A DNA stretch of 64,000 nucleotides from Rhynchonema sp. JSB1_4 (taxonomy: Eukaryota > Nematoda > Chromadorea > Monhysterida > Xyalidae). Where the stretch lies: contig JASAMV010006027.1 in the NCBI GenBank assembly GCA_030248065.1, positions 27,401-91,400 on the forward strand, in the 5' to 3' direction. The notes under the pieces are model-generated. The model was not told the DNA's origin and searched no databases. It saw nothing but the letters and a program-made list of their open reading frames with translations. The position numbers and the translations under genes are program-made. Positions 23,517-35,900 of the stretch are shown one piece after another; the stretch's first letter is position 1; every line of letters starts with the position of its first letter.

Positions 23517-24993
23517 CAATAATTAATGAGAGAAAAGACGTCCCGGAAGTGTGGTACCACTCCCATGTTGCAATCTCACCGAGCTTAACTTGAGTGCTGC
23601 TTCACAACCAGAGAGAATTTTGTTTTTCGGAAATCTCTCAGGTTGTGAAGCAGCAAGGAAATTTTTGTTAATAGTAGGTTAATAATCGTAATCAAGAGGG
23701 AAATAAGAATTTTTTATGGATTGCCACATGTTTTTGCTGCACTTTGGGAACAGATCTGTCAGTGAGCAGTTTAGCGACTGAAGTTACTTTCCGTGGAAAT
23801 AATATTGTCTTAAATAATACTTCATAAATAATAGAGCTGAAATTAATAACCGTTTCATACTGTTGAAATAGAAGTGTTGTGATGAGTTTCACCCAATGCC
23901 GTGAGCAGTCAAAATGCAACTAATTTCCTATTTGTGATGAAAATTACCGTTTATACGGATAAAAGCAATAAAGAAATGAACATTTTAAATATGCAAGATC
24001 ACAGAGTCGAAAAATGAAACGAAGCGTGACATACAATAAATAGACAGGCGATAAAGCAGAGTTTGTTTGATCACTGAAAAAAATGGAAAAAAATCAGATA
24101 AAATAACAAAGTAAATTGATGATTTCGTAGAGCGTTAAAAAAAGCAGGCGTCTTCGAAAGCAGTTTCGAGATTTGTAGGGTTGGTAAAGCTTCGTTTCAA
24201 CAACTGGATATTGTCAAGCCCCAACGCGCCCTGATTGCGACCGCGGTTTTCTCCAATGAACATTATCTGAAACAAGACTATTTTCGGTTGCTGGTCTTTT
24301 GAGAGCACATTCGTGGGATATTGATGAATGAAAAATTCCTGTCTGTGCGGCCCGGCCCGGCCAACAGGATACGTTCAAGCCAGCGCATCTGAATCTTCAT
24401 GTTGTGTGGTGAACACGAACTTTTTTATCGACACGAGCTTTGGCAGTAGCTGGTGGAATCTTAAACGAAAAAATGGAAGTACTCCACCCCCACCACGCAC
24501 CCTGGTTGTACCAGCAGGTACGAGTGCGTTCTGCGTCGTCCATCTACGATCGTTGCGCGTCGCCTTCTGATTCGTCCCGATTGGACAGCTCGACCGCGTA
24601 ACATCGTCGAAGCAAACCTGATGTTTCACGGAATGTTATATTAATGAGATTCACATCTGTATGTTATAATACTAGGCACAATGTCGCAAAACCTTGAGCT
24701 CCATGTCATAAACAGCCTCGTAAACGTCATATCTAAGGACGAGTGCTTCGTTTGTTTGAATCAGCCCTGAGTCCAAGCCCGCTGTTTCGCCAGGATGCAG
24801 ATACACCGCTAGATATTTGTCTGCTTCCCCGTTCCCTGAGTTTACTTTCAGTAAATGTTTGAAACATCATGGAGCACAATGCGCGAACGAAATTCAATCA
24901 TAAATCGTAAGACTCACGGCCATTCTTGACGCCTGTGATCTTGTTCTGAAACGATATCTTATATGATCTTATAAAGCAAACTATGGATGAAGA
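23517..24993. other. Spacer between PLA2 copy 2 and the MAM-like gene
   Basis: The first 800 bp are duplicated 3' flank. There is an inverted repeat around 23595-23655 (gctgcttcacaaccagagag and its complement), a possible hairpin. The open frame at 24328-24570 has no domain. Both flanking genes point towards this spacer, so it should contain two 3' ends. Confidence 0.4.
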
Positions 24994-27840
24994 TTATTGA
25001 ACAACAATTACAAAGTAGGATGTAAAAGTGCTAAAATCACAAACATTAAACTGTCCGCTGATAATCTGAAAATTCTGATCAACGATTCCAAGCAGTGGAG
25101 AGTCAAAGGCCTCTGTGCCATCAATGTACTGACACGGTGGCTCTGCAAAAATTAATTTTGGATCACGAAGCAGATTAACGATTGACGTTTTTAGAAGAGG
25201 AAGATGATGTCTCCCCTTCAAACGTACCCTGGCACAACACTCTATTGCACGTGTCTCGTCCAACAGCCGGCAGAGGCGTCGTGGTGGTCGTGGGCCTGGG
25301 CCTGGTTGTTGTGGCCGGTGCAGGGGTGGTGGTCGATTGGACGCAAGGTGTGAAAGAAACATGAATGTCGTCGAGAATGGCAACGGTGCCGTCGGACTCG
25401 AGGAAATGGGACGCGACAATGACGATCTGGAGTGATAATCGATAAATACAGTAGGTTGCGAAATATAGCGATGCTTATTTAGTGCGTGTTAGGTTGTTGG
25501 GAAGAGATGGTCTTAGCCAACAATTGGTCGCTTGCAGATTCAGAAACTTTTACCGGGGAAATGTAACAAGGTAGACAAGTAATAAAAGGCGGTTTCTCGC
25601 TGGTGGGCGCCTAAGCGTGCCTAAACTCAAGCGAAAGTCATAACATTAGCCCAAACAATCAGTTCGCTGTTGACTCCGACTAGCGCGCAGCCTATCCCCA
25701 GCAAAACATCTAATCATTTCTCCATGTGTACCAACATCGAAATTCCTGCCTGCTGGCAATTTTACAGTGCTCGGACCGGGCGAGTTCTTGTTTGGCAGAA
25801 TCTGGCAATCCAACAATTGATCGATACGATGGTCGCGCAGCACTTTGCATACTTTCAGTTCGGCCTCGGCTGTACTCCAATGGCTGCAAAATTAGGGGGG
25901 CATGCGATTCGGTTAGCTTCCGTTATTTTTTTCTGTCGGTTTTTATTCGGTTATTGTTAGTTTTTTTTATGTGTACAGCTCAGCTTTCGACCACCAATAA
26001 AGCCTGATGGTAATCGGAAACTTTCTGAATAACTTTCGCCTCAGCGAGATCCGTCAGGGAGAGGGACCATTTATCTACACGCAAACAAATCAAAGAGCAT
26101 TCTGCACAGCTTCCTGTAATAATCAGTAAACCATATAATAATCACTAAACCATACGGACACCAAGGTGCAAATAATTTTACGTTACCCTGCTGTTTAGGT
26201 ATAGGATACCTGTACCGGTACGAGTGCAAGCATTGAGAGCTTAAAACAACGAACCCGAGACTATTCCTGGAGCCAGTTTAGACTTTTACGTGTTGTGACT
26301 TTGGATAAAATTGAGTTTGGATTCATTTTTGCAGAATCCTACGCTCTGGTGAGTGACAAAGAGGGCCCAGAGGACTTAAAATTGTGACCCGATGTTCACG
26401 ACATTCACGATATTGCACCTTTTACCAATTTGTGAATAAATTTGGAACTTGTGCTGTGGAACAGAAACCCGCGTGGGTAGAAATGCCCAGCTTCACTGTG
26501 GCTAGGGGTAGAAAATATGAACCAAAGTGTAGAATTTTACATTCTACCCCTGATAGAATCTCCACACTTAATAGAAACTGACTCCTGGCAGCAGGAAACC
26601 AACAAACAAATGTTTGGTGCACGTGCACTGCAACCATATCCACACCCACCTCAGGCTGACACTGACCGACTGACTGCATGCGATTGTGCACGATCTGAAT
26701 CTGGCATTAACTGCTTGGTTGTCGTCACTTGCCGCTGTCAGCATGTATGTCGATGCTGAAACGTCACTGTGGAAGTGACTGGGTGATGTTCCAATGCACG
26801 AACCACTTTTCTAGATCGTCTAACCAGGCGCAATAGCTCCACCAAAATGTTCGCTGAATTTTAATTGATCAGGTCCGACGCTGGACACGAGGAACTCAAG
26901 ATCGTCCTGAAGATAATGATGTTTCACTTCTCTGAAGAAAAAGCACTTTTGGCGAACAGCCGACCAAATGAGGAATGGTAACCTGCGGTGGCTTATCGTT
27001 ATCCCAGCAGCAAGGCTTCTCGAAATCGCACGCCAGTTCCGAACCGGATAAGACTGGGTTGTTTTTGCGACCGAATTCTGCAAAAAATATGCAGCGCATA
27101 AATGTTATGTTTGAAGTTGAGACAGCGTGGCGGATCCAGCTTTCGGCCTGGGGGGCCAAATCTCAAAAGTCATTATTATCTAGTGCATGTTTGATTTTTC
27201 AACGGTCGTTTTTATCCAGTGCTTGTTTATAATTCGGCGATTTCAAGCTAAATACCACACTAGATATGAGCATGAAATGTTTGCACTTTTTTTGCGCCCG
27301 CGACGGCCAAATTCCAATGACGTGGGCGGATCTGACACGCTAAGCGCGGGATTTTTTGGCTTTTGAAGTGTATTAGAGTGAAAGCCTGCGATTTAGGGGT
27401 CTTTTTCCTTCTTTTCTCCAGAGGCCACTTTGACCAAAGGGGGCGCCTAGATCCCTGTGGCCCCTTGGATCCGCTAGTGTGAGACAGCCGCTTTTTCAAA
27501 TGAAACATCAGAGAGCCCCGATCTTACTGCCGCCATCATACGGTGAGACATCGCTGGCGGTGATTCCCATTTTGCCTGAAAAGAAGTTTTTGTGCACCAG
27601 GAAGTCATCAGTTCTGATCTCTGATGTAAAAACTTAATGTTGTTGATGACCAGGAAGATCAAGAAAGTTAACACTGATGAAAATTGATATGCAAAAAGTA
27701 AGTTTAGAAACTGACGATTGAGCGGATCTGGTGCGCCAACTGGTTGTGCGTCGTGTGATTCTTCAACTAGAATGCTCGATGTTTCACCATCTCCATCACC
27801 GCGTAGTGAACGGGCACGACAGCAAACAACTGCAATATGG
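24994..27840 (-). CDS. MAM-like extracellular protein with Thr/Pro mucin stalk (N-terminus incomplete)
   Basis: Minus-strand exons, highest coordinate first: about 27838-27727 (end of a signal region, then an acidic segment), 27077-26983, 26906-26825, 26755-26650, 25883-25736 (or 25731), 25426-25228, about 25142-24994 (TAA). From the second onward they join in frame. The domain reads ELACDFEKPCCWDN, then DDLEFLVSS and KFSEHFGG, then ARFRSCTIACSQSV, then SHWSTAEAELKVC and LLDCQILPN, and closes with LDDIHVSFTPC: the order of a nematode-type MAM-like domain. A Thr/Pro linker (TTTPAPATTTRPRPTTTTT) follows and a last Cys-containing segment. Such proteins are secreted or at the surface and may be O-glycosylated in the linker. 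The exon between 27.7 and 27.1 kb and the start codon are unresolved; a GPI or membrane anchor was not seen. Confidence 0.7.
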
Positions 27841-29505
27841 TTCAGCGATTGAAAAATGTTAGTTTTCAATGGTAAAAGTGATAGGGGATTTGGTGCAAGG
27901 ATGCAAGACCTTGCTTCAGTGGCACAAGGATTATCTTGTGTGGTGTCGCTTTTGGAGACTTTTAGAACGCGCACAATTCAAAGGAAAGGCAGGTAGGCTC
28001 TGAAAGGAAATGTTTCCGAACCCTAGGTATTAGCCCGCGGCTCGCCGAATACGAATGATTATGGTTGCGCAAATCTCAAGATTGACAAAAACAGCTGAAA
28101 AATACCTGGCTCGACTGCACAGTTCGCGAGTATTAAGCCAAGAAAATGACAATGTTTCAGGAAGATTTGCATTTTGACCAGCGAAAGGACGGCTATCTAT
28201 TCCGATTTAAAAGACTTGAATCTGCAAACATAAATAAACAAAGGAAAGCATTTCGATTCTTGGGACGTTTTTTAATGTTGTTGACAGAGAACAAGGGCAC
28301 CAGGTCAAGGCAAAATTTGTCTAGGTCTCTGGATCGCGTTTAGTTACGAATGACACTTTATTATTTCATAAAAGAGGCCACAAACTCAAAAACGTTGTGT
28401 GGAACCGCCTTATTTTGCTTGAAACTGCTTATTAAATTCTTTGTGCCTTGTTTGTGCACCGTGACTTGGAAATCTGATCCAGATGTAAAAACGCAGCACA
28501 ACGCCAACTGCAAAACAACATACCTAAATTCGTTTTGGCGACAGTTAAGACAGCGTGAAAAGGGTTTTAAAATGTCATCTCTCGCAAGACAAACAACAAA
28601 AATAGAACTTCATTGTAAAAATGTGAAGAGTTCATAAATTCACTGCACGAAACAAATTCGCAAAAAACATGCGACTCACTTTTTCCTATTTTTAATGTCG
28701 GGCGTTTATTTCAATGTTTCCCGTAACTGATATGCGGTGCGTAACGTTGGACGTTCACCCATGTCACGTACGAAGGTCGTGAAAAAATAATCGCGTCACC
28801 CGTTTTATTGTCTGTTATTACACGACAGTATTTTAGAAACAATCGCGTTTTGGTTTTCAGCAGTGAAACACAGCTCCGAGTCAAAACGAAGCAAGAACTT
28901 GAGATTGAGAAGACAAAGATAAAGTCAAGCTCAGCTGCTGATTGAGCTCGAGCTGTTAACGGGCTTGAACTTCACACCGCTGTAGCTGTAGAGGTCAGTA
29001 GAAAATGCTAGGTTCAAGTTCGCAGAATCGTCTCTTTTACGAAGTTGTCACTTTCCTTTTGGCATGCTGCTGTGATTAAATAACAAAGTCTTGTTATTTG
29101 TCATTTGTTATTTGTCTTAGCCAAAAATTAAAATTTTACACAATAATATCAATATGTCAAATTATCAGGAAGTTTGCGGAAGACGTTCATGATAACGTGT
29201 TCGTCATGACAGTTCTTAGCATGTTCATTCTGAGGCTATATGTATACATACATGTGTTTGAAGTTTATTTTAGGGCGGGGTAACACAACTTTTATGGGTC
29301 ATTTCATTTTACTTCATATTTCAAACGTGCCGGTGGTCACCACAGTACCTTTACCATCGGTCGCTGAGCTATGTATGCGTGTGTAGCCATTTTTAATCAC
29401 TCAAAAAAACAACAGAACACTTTATTGGCAGCGGAAACAACTGGACACTTCCTTAATGTCGAAGCATTGAGATTGCAGTGAAACCAAAATCAATGATGCC
29501 TTTTA
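27841..29505. other. AT-rich spacer without supported genes
   Basis: Contains the upstream region of the MAM-like gene and the 3' flank of the small secreted precursor. Open frames at 28146-28343 and 28350-28637 lack recognisable domains and start context. Nothing else is seen. Confidence 0.4.
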
Positions 29506-30113
29506 TCAATAATCGACATTGTTGAATAACTGCCCATATTCTCGTTCCGGATTAGCCGCGTCATAGTCCAACTGATAGCCGAGATCCATGACGTATCTGA
29601 AGAAATAACATTGGCAATAATTATAATAATAACAATAACAATAATTATTATGAAAATCTAACCTTCTTTGCAAACAAATTAAGTAAAAAATCACTCACGC
29701 TCTCTTAACGTTCTTCCCGTTCTCTGGTATCAACTCAACAACAACCGACTGGCCTGGCTTCTTACCGAACAGATTGCGTATTTGGTAGACTGCGTATTTC
29801 CCTGAAAATCGGACATTTGGTTTTGAAAACCATTTCTGTTTTTATTCAGATCCTGAGATTCGACTGCAATTACAATCGACAAAGCCTGTGATTGTTTAAA
29901 GCACTGCTGCTAGGTATGTTGGACTAAAGCAGCACGTTTTTTTAAGTCACGTTTTCTGCAACAGGGTTGGAGTGCTGACGACGTCGACAAACGTAGACAA
30001 CGTTCCTGGCTTAATATGCCCTTACCTGCTCTTGTTGGCCATGAGTGCGCTGTTGTTGACAACTGACTGACAACCATCACCATCATGACAGTAGATCGCA
30101 CGTTGAAATTCAT
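29506..30113 (-). CDS. Small secreted precursor, candidate amidated neuropeptide
   Basis: Exons 30113-30026, 29801-29699 and 29596-29506 join in frame to 93 residues. The ATG at 30113 opens a signal peptide (MNFNVRSTVMMVMVVSQLST) with likely cleavage near AHS. The remainder is small and polar, with IRNLFGKK (a Gly-Lys-Lys amidation/dibasic signal that would leave an RNLF-amide end), a later KR dibasic site (NGKNVKR), and an acidic C-terminal peptide rich in Tyr, Asp and Asn. This layout resembles a neuropeptide precursor. Against it: the GKK is followed by Pro, which disfavours cleavage, and only one amidation site exists. No known family is recognised. Splice donors are GTAAGG and GTGAGT; acceptors end TTTCAG and TTCAG. 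Confidence 0.7.
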
Positions 30114-30502
30114 GCTCGTGTGTTGTCGAAAGCTTCGGATCCTTCTTTTGAGCTACGAAAGTAATACGATAAAGACAGCAGGTCGGCGGCGATAACTTGT
30201 AATCTTAGCAGTTCCTCGATCAATCGTCCGCCCGCGTTGATTCTTATTACTTGTGTACCTAAAATGTTACGCAAATTAACACAACTTGTTTACTCAACGC
30301 TTTTGTCTTTGTGAGCAGGTGCACCATGCGCAGCAGTTCTTGGGACGTCATTAACTGATGATGATGATAATCGATGTTTTGTTTTTGACATGTACACTAG
30401 TGAGGTTGACTAGATTAAGATTTGAGCTACGGAATCTTGGTTAGCCAGCTACATAATTGGTCATATGCAATTTGGGAGATTTAGTCGATAGATATGGCAT
30501 AT

Positions 30503-30735
30503 ACTGGGTGGAATTTTCGAAACGGTGTAAAGATCACTTGGGTGTAAAGGTTGGTGGAAAGTTCGGTCGAAAGCTCGGTCGGCGTAGCTCGGTGTAAACG
30601 TGAAACATTTCCTATTATTAACGTGGAATGTTTCAAGTTTACACCGAGGTCTATCACACTGAGCTGTCGACCGAGTTTTTCACCGACCTTTACACCCAAC
30701 TGACCTTTACACCGTTTCGAAAATATCACCCACTG
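30503..30735. mobile_element. Foldback miniature element
   Basis: A near-complete palindrome of about 230 bp. The left arm reads TTTCGAAACGGTGTAAAG, and its complement closes the right arm. The arms continue through GGTGTAAA repeats to a centre near 30615. It could form one long hairpin. There is no coding capacity. Target duplication is unclear (perhaps act). Confidence 0.75.
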
Positions 30736-31113
30736 TAAGATATTCAACACATAGGCTCAGCGCGCGCGCCACGCCTTTTTAAAAACTGACCAAGCGCAAA
30801 ATTCGCAGAGGCGAAACGGTGCGTGGCTGAAGTCCCACCTCCATCGCGTCGTTTGCTATGTGGTATGTATACAGGTTTGACGTCAAATGAGCCAGCCTCC
30901 ACAGACTCCGTCTCAAGCCGCAACTTGTGTTGTACCACATGCTTATATCAGAAACGCACGTGATGAGCAATTTAACTTACCACAGGAAAGCACCTTATTT
31001 TATGTTTTAGTCTGCAAACTACCGTATAGCGTGTGCGTGACTGACCATTAACTTTGCGTATTAGCCTGGCAGTACTAATTGGCCTGTCATGGTTTATGTG
31101 CTACAGCCAAGTA

Positions 31114-31463
31114 AGGGCGGACTTATGTAGGTAGAACACGGAAACCGGAACACGGAAGTGTTTCCGTGTTTTGCGTTCCGTGAAAAATTTTCAAAATCTC
31201 GGAACACGGAAATATCGCAGGCACGCAAACGGTGCCTTTCGAGTGATGATGACAAAAGCCAGCTTGCTGAAGTCAAAACGTCAAAAGTTTTCGTGTTGAC
31301 GCGAAGCAATAATTTTCATGGAAATATTTCCGTGTTCGGTGAAAATAAAAAAATCACGGAACACAGAAACCGGAAATATTTCCGTGCACGGAAACGAGTG
31401 AAATAATTTTGTATGGAAATTATTTCCGTGTTCCGGTTTCCGTGTTTAACCTAAGTCCGCCCT
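31114..31463. mobile_element. TA-flanked miniature inverted-repeat element
   Basis: Inverted ends AGGGCGGACTTA and TAAGTCCGCCCT are flanked by TA on each side, the signature of Tc1/mariner-type insertion. Inside, variants of GGAAACACGGAA-type words recur on both strands (CCGTGTTCCG). No transposase. Confidence 0.75.
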
Positions 31464-32939
31464 TAAACGCTATTCGAATCGTGGGTTGTGAAATTGATAC
31501 ACAAAAAATGTGGTTTTGTGCCCCGTTCCGTTCGAACTCGCTGCACTGTGCGTGCCAGTACTATGGACTTGAAATATGAACATCATGTCCGTAGGTGCGT
31601 CATCAACATCGGGTATACATGTATACCAGATCCTCGACTAATTAACGTATTATTTTCATCGAGAATATTATTATGATGCTGGGCAGTACACAACCGGCAC
31701 TGAATATGGTTCATTCATTACCAAACCAATTCCTGTGTGTTTCGGGGGCGGGGGCAATGAAGTGAAGAGCCACATTTGTTCTCACGGACTGCACAATGTC
31801 TTCCTGCTTGCTTGAAAATTTCTTCCCTATCCTCTTTTTTTGCATCAAAAATAAAAACCACTCCTCTGCTTATTCGCACAGCGGTTTGCCAAGAATAAAA
31901 ACCATGAATATTCTGCTGTAAAAACCACTTTCAGCGAACAGCTCACGGTTCGTATGATCATGTGCCCGAACTATACCAGTATCCCCTGAAGTTGCTCAGA
32001 CACCTAAGGTTGCATCCACTAGACATCTGGTATTGTGGAAACAAAGTTGGAGCACAACAAACACTAATTTCAGCCGTTTTGCATTGGGGGCCACCTGGTA
32101 GTACCCACACGTGGAATGCGTGCAAACCGCAGCGCGACGAGATTCGTGCGGCAGCAAGAAAGCAGCCCCAAACTGTCATCTTATCTGCGTTGACCACATC
32201 AGCATAAGCCGAATTGTGAGAGCCATTGAGAGACCATATGTAATTTTTGCTGGCTAGGATTAGTCGGAGGTGGGTTTGACTTTGACTTGACACAGAAATG
32301 TGCTTTCGTAACTCATCCATCCGTCAAACGTCAACCAAACATGTCTGTCTGTGTATGACACTGCTGTATAGCAAGTGCACAAGTGGCTAGCTGCTGCTTT
32401 ACAATTCTGTGTAAGACACACAAAGAAGATCAAATCCGACCAACCTCGACCTGGATGACAGTGAAGTGCATACCGCCCTTTACTACATAGTTATCTGTAT
32501 CTGAGAAACGGCTAGACGCTGTCAGGCTACGAAGTGCATGACTCTGACATTTTGCAGCGCAATCTTTTTTGTATAACCACCATTATTGTAACGATATCGT
32601 TATCGTTGTGTAGATATTTATTGACTCAACACGCCCCTGAACAAACAGAAAGCCGAGCCCCAAAACGATATAATGTACGCACAGCTGAAAGCAAACACAA
32701 ACGCCGTTAAAAACAGAAACCTCTATTATTTGCAGCCTTCCAAAGAACTGCATAACATCCCAGCTGTTGGCGAAATATCTGGTTTAGTCCTAGTTTTCTA
32801 TTTCAATATTTTGAGTTAGAGCGGGTAGCAGGTTGCCTTGGAACCACATCGTGAACCATAAGTGTGAACTTGACTTCGTAAACGTGAGGCTGCATTATTC
32901 CGAATCGCTGTGCAAATTCTAATCAAATAACAACCTAAA

Positions 32940-35900
32940 ATGTCGCACGTGGTGACCACCTTATTTTCGCAGAAATTCTTCGGAATCGAGGGAGTTGAAG
33001 ATGATCTGGTGGATCGCTTGCACTATACATTCACCAGTGGGTTAGTGCACAGATAATGCATAAGCCATTAGCTTCCAATTAGCGATTGTTGTGTATGTAC
33101 CTTGCTACACATAAGCTGCAGGAGATCAGATTGGTTTTGATCGGATCTATCTTGGCAAGTGACTTTCTTGAACAGGATCCCTATATTTTCTGCGCTCTGA
33201 AAACTTCCAAATAAGCACCCAGTGAGGACTTGGGATCCTATTGCAGCATGCAAGGAGCGCTTAGCCATATGTTTGAAGCAGCGGTCCTTGCTTTTGTTTC
33301 TCCTGCCCATTTAAAAGGCGTGGTTACATTTATACTGCTCCTTGCTCACAAATCCAATAATATTTTGACAAAAATGTGTTGGAAAGTGAACAAATTTAAA
33401 ACAAAACAGTAAAAGTGATCGAATTTTAGTTCGTTGCTCATTGACAGGAAAAATTTTTATCCCAAATAAACCCCAATGGAGCCGTACAACACACAATTTT
33501 GGCTTTTTTACCAGTGTATTCGTTTCGCTTTTTTGTCTAAGGGAAGGAATTGCAGTTTGCTGCTCGTGTTGACGCTGGGTGTCAGCTGGAAACAGTTCGG
33601 TGGCAAACCGATCGAATGCCTCGTGCCCGATCAGCTGTCAAACGTCGGTATTGAAGAGGTTTGGACTGTTTGAATATTTCTTAAACTTTTCAGATTTTCA
33701 AGGAAACATGGCCTGTTTTCAAGTACGCCGAGATCTACTGTTTCACGAAGAACACCTATTTTGTGCCGTGGGACGAGCAAGTCCCTGAGCATCAAGGTGA
33801 CCGCCATCGATCGCAAATATCCTACTATCAATGGGTGCCCTTCTTTCTAATGGTGCAAGCGATGTTCTTTCGTGTACCATGTATGTTCTGGAAACTGGTC
33901 GCAACACATTCAGGTCGGTGCATGCAAATTCTTTTGTTCACAAGTTGTGAAACAGACAATTCTTGAATGAAAGGAACGGGCTTGATGTCCGCAAAACTTA
34001 TCTTCTGTGACTGAAAATTCGGTGCTGCTGGCTTGGTTTTCGTGGATCGGTGTCAAGCCAAATACTTTCTGAAGCAAAGAGGCACCCGTAGTGCACAATA
34101 CGGGCATTCAGGTAAACAGGTATTGGCTTCAATTAGAAGACGGTTCGGTAAGAGAAAATGCAGTACTTTGCATGGACCATGCATAGAAACAACAATTAGA
34201 CTTGAAAACTGAAGCACTGAAGTGGTTGTCACCAGCGATCGCGCTAATTCAAAACAAACCGAACACAAATTCCGTGCCGTCAAAGATCGTAATAAAAAAA
34301 GCACACAAAAAGCATGAAATCTTGAGAAAAAGACCATCGATGTTCAGCAGCGTGAAAACGGATCGCTTCAATTATTCAAAACTACTAAGCAGATTATGGG
34401 TATATGGTTACAATTCTGGAATTTTTGGCGTTTACATGAGACTAGATTCAGTGTTTCCCATTTGCCTTCTCAACATCCGAGTGAGCGTCTGTGCTGTTTG
34501 ACGACCGTTGGAGCGGCTCTGGCATCCGTGCCATTTGTGGCGCGCTGTGATGGAACGACAAAATGGCTGCATTGGAAATGCCAGACACCGAACTGCCGCC
34601 GTGATTCTGTGCAAGCGACTGCGCTTCTGTAGAAATGTGTATTGCTTGACGAGTGTGCACCTGTTGCAATTGCAATCTTGCTTTCCATTACCGGTCAGCG
34701 GTCGTTGTCGTTTTCCCGAGTTCTCATCAAAATCGCCCAACGGCCGGGGAGAGTCCAACGGAATGGTGTCGCTGCCCATGATGTACTTCACAGCGCCGTC
34801 AAGCTCCTTGTCCGTCAGGCCAAAGCCCTGAACAGATGAAATGACGTGCAACTATTTATGTCTGTGCTTCAATGACACACGTTCAACTCACGGTCAATTC
34901 ATTTGCTGCCAGTTCATTCACGACGGGTGAGTTTCGTTGTTCAGCAAGTTGGTCGGATGCAGCAGACGGCGTAGGAGAGCCTTGGTTGACGGGGCTGTGG
35001 AAAAAAAACAGAACACGTGTTTGGATTCTTCTTACATGCGAAAGTGTTTTAAAATTTTAATTTGGTTCATTCTGCTTGACTTTTGAATTGTGCCAAAACA
35101 ATTTTCCATAGTAAATTGGCTTCTAGTGTAGTACCTGATAGGTCCACCCGAGTGGTTACTGTCCCGGCGCCGTGGTGACCCGACATGTTGTGCCCGTATG
35201 ACAGGCGATGGTGTGCGTGACTGACGCTGGGTGTCCTCAATGGCACTCACCATTAGAGCGACCACCATCTCTTTCATGTCGTTAAGTTGGTCAAATGCCT
35301 TAACGTTTATCATCGTAATTGTTAAAAAGCAACCACCCTGAAAACCAACTGTTATCATTGAATGGCGTAAGCCATCGAAAATGGCCTTCCACAGGTTGGT
35401 AAACGTTCGACTGAGGAGGCTTTTGGTCCATATGATTAATGTGGTCTTGGGATACTGCCCGAATCCGCAAAGCAAGTTCGAGCTGGCTGTGGCTCCCCGG
35501 CGTAAGGCCTAAGCCTGAGCGTTCTGGGTGTATAGTCCCAAATTTGCAGAATCATAATTTTATGAGAAAATCATCATTATTCTGCATAAATCGCAGTGTT
35601 TAGCTTCTAACAGGAATGTGAGCTTCATGCTGACCTCCATCTGCCCAGCTGTGAACAGTTCATTGACTTTCAAGTTGAACAGGAACAGCGCTCGACGTGT
35701 GTTTGTGTCGGACAACTTGCGTTGTGCGGGGGAATGCACTCGGGAACCAGTCTTCCCTGAACTCGGGACATTTACGGGCACGCTGGTTTTGCGGTCATCT
35801 GGTGTGGGCAAGTATCGGGGAGAGTTGTGATTGCCTTCTACATGGTCGTCAGCACTTGGAAGGTTCTGAAACAAGCAAATATATTCGAAAAGCTTGCAAA

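Larger units (their letters stand above)
20690..24320 (+). repeat. Segmental tandem duplication, unit 2
   Basis: Matches unit 1 (about 16400-18780) through the PLA2 exons, parts of the introns and about 800 bp of 3' flank (for example 23520-23555 and 23885-24290). It has gained the hAT-like element. Confidence 0.75.
30114..32939. other. Spacer with two miniature transposons, upstream of the innexin
   Basis: Apart from the two elements listed separately, no gene is supported. The 120-codon minus-strand open frame at 31958-32320 has no domain, and a shorter frame opposes it. The innexin promoter should lie before 32940; no TATA box stands out. Confidence 0.4.

Noticed and set aside
26422..26581. 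Exon encoding KLGISTHAGFCSTAQ as part of the MAM-like domain
   Set aside because: The phase from the preceding exon does not fit; the exon starting at 25883 continues the domain correctly (SHWSTAEAELKVC).
31958..32320. 120-codon minus-strand open frame
   Set aside because: No recognisable domain, shorter opposing frame on the plus strand and no matching splice context; not supportable as a gene.
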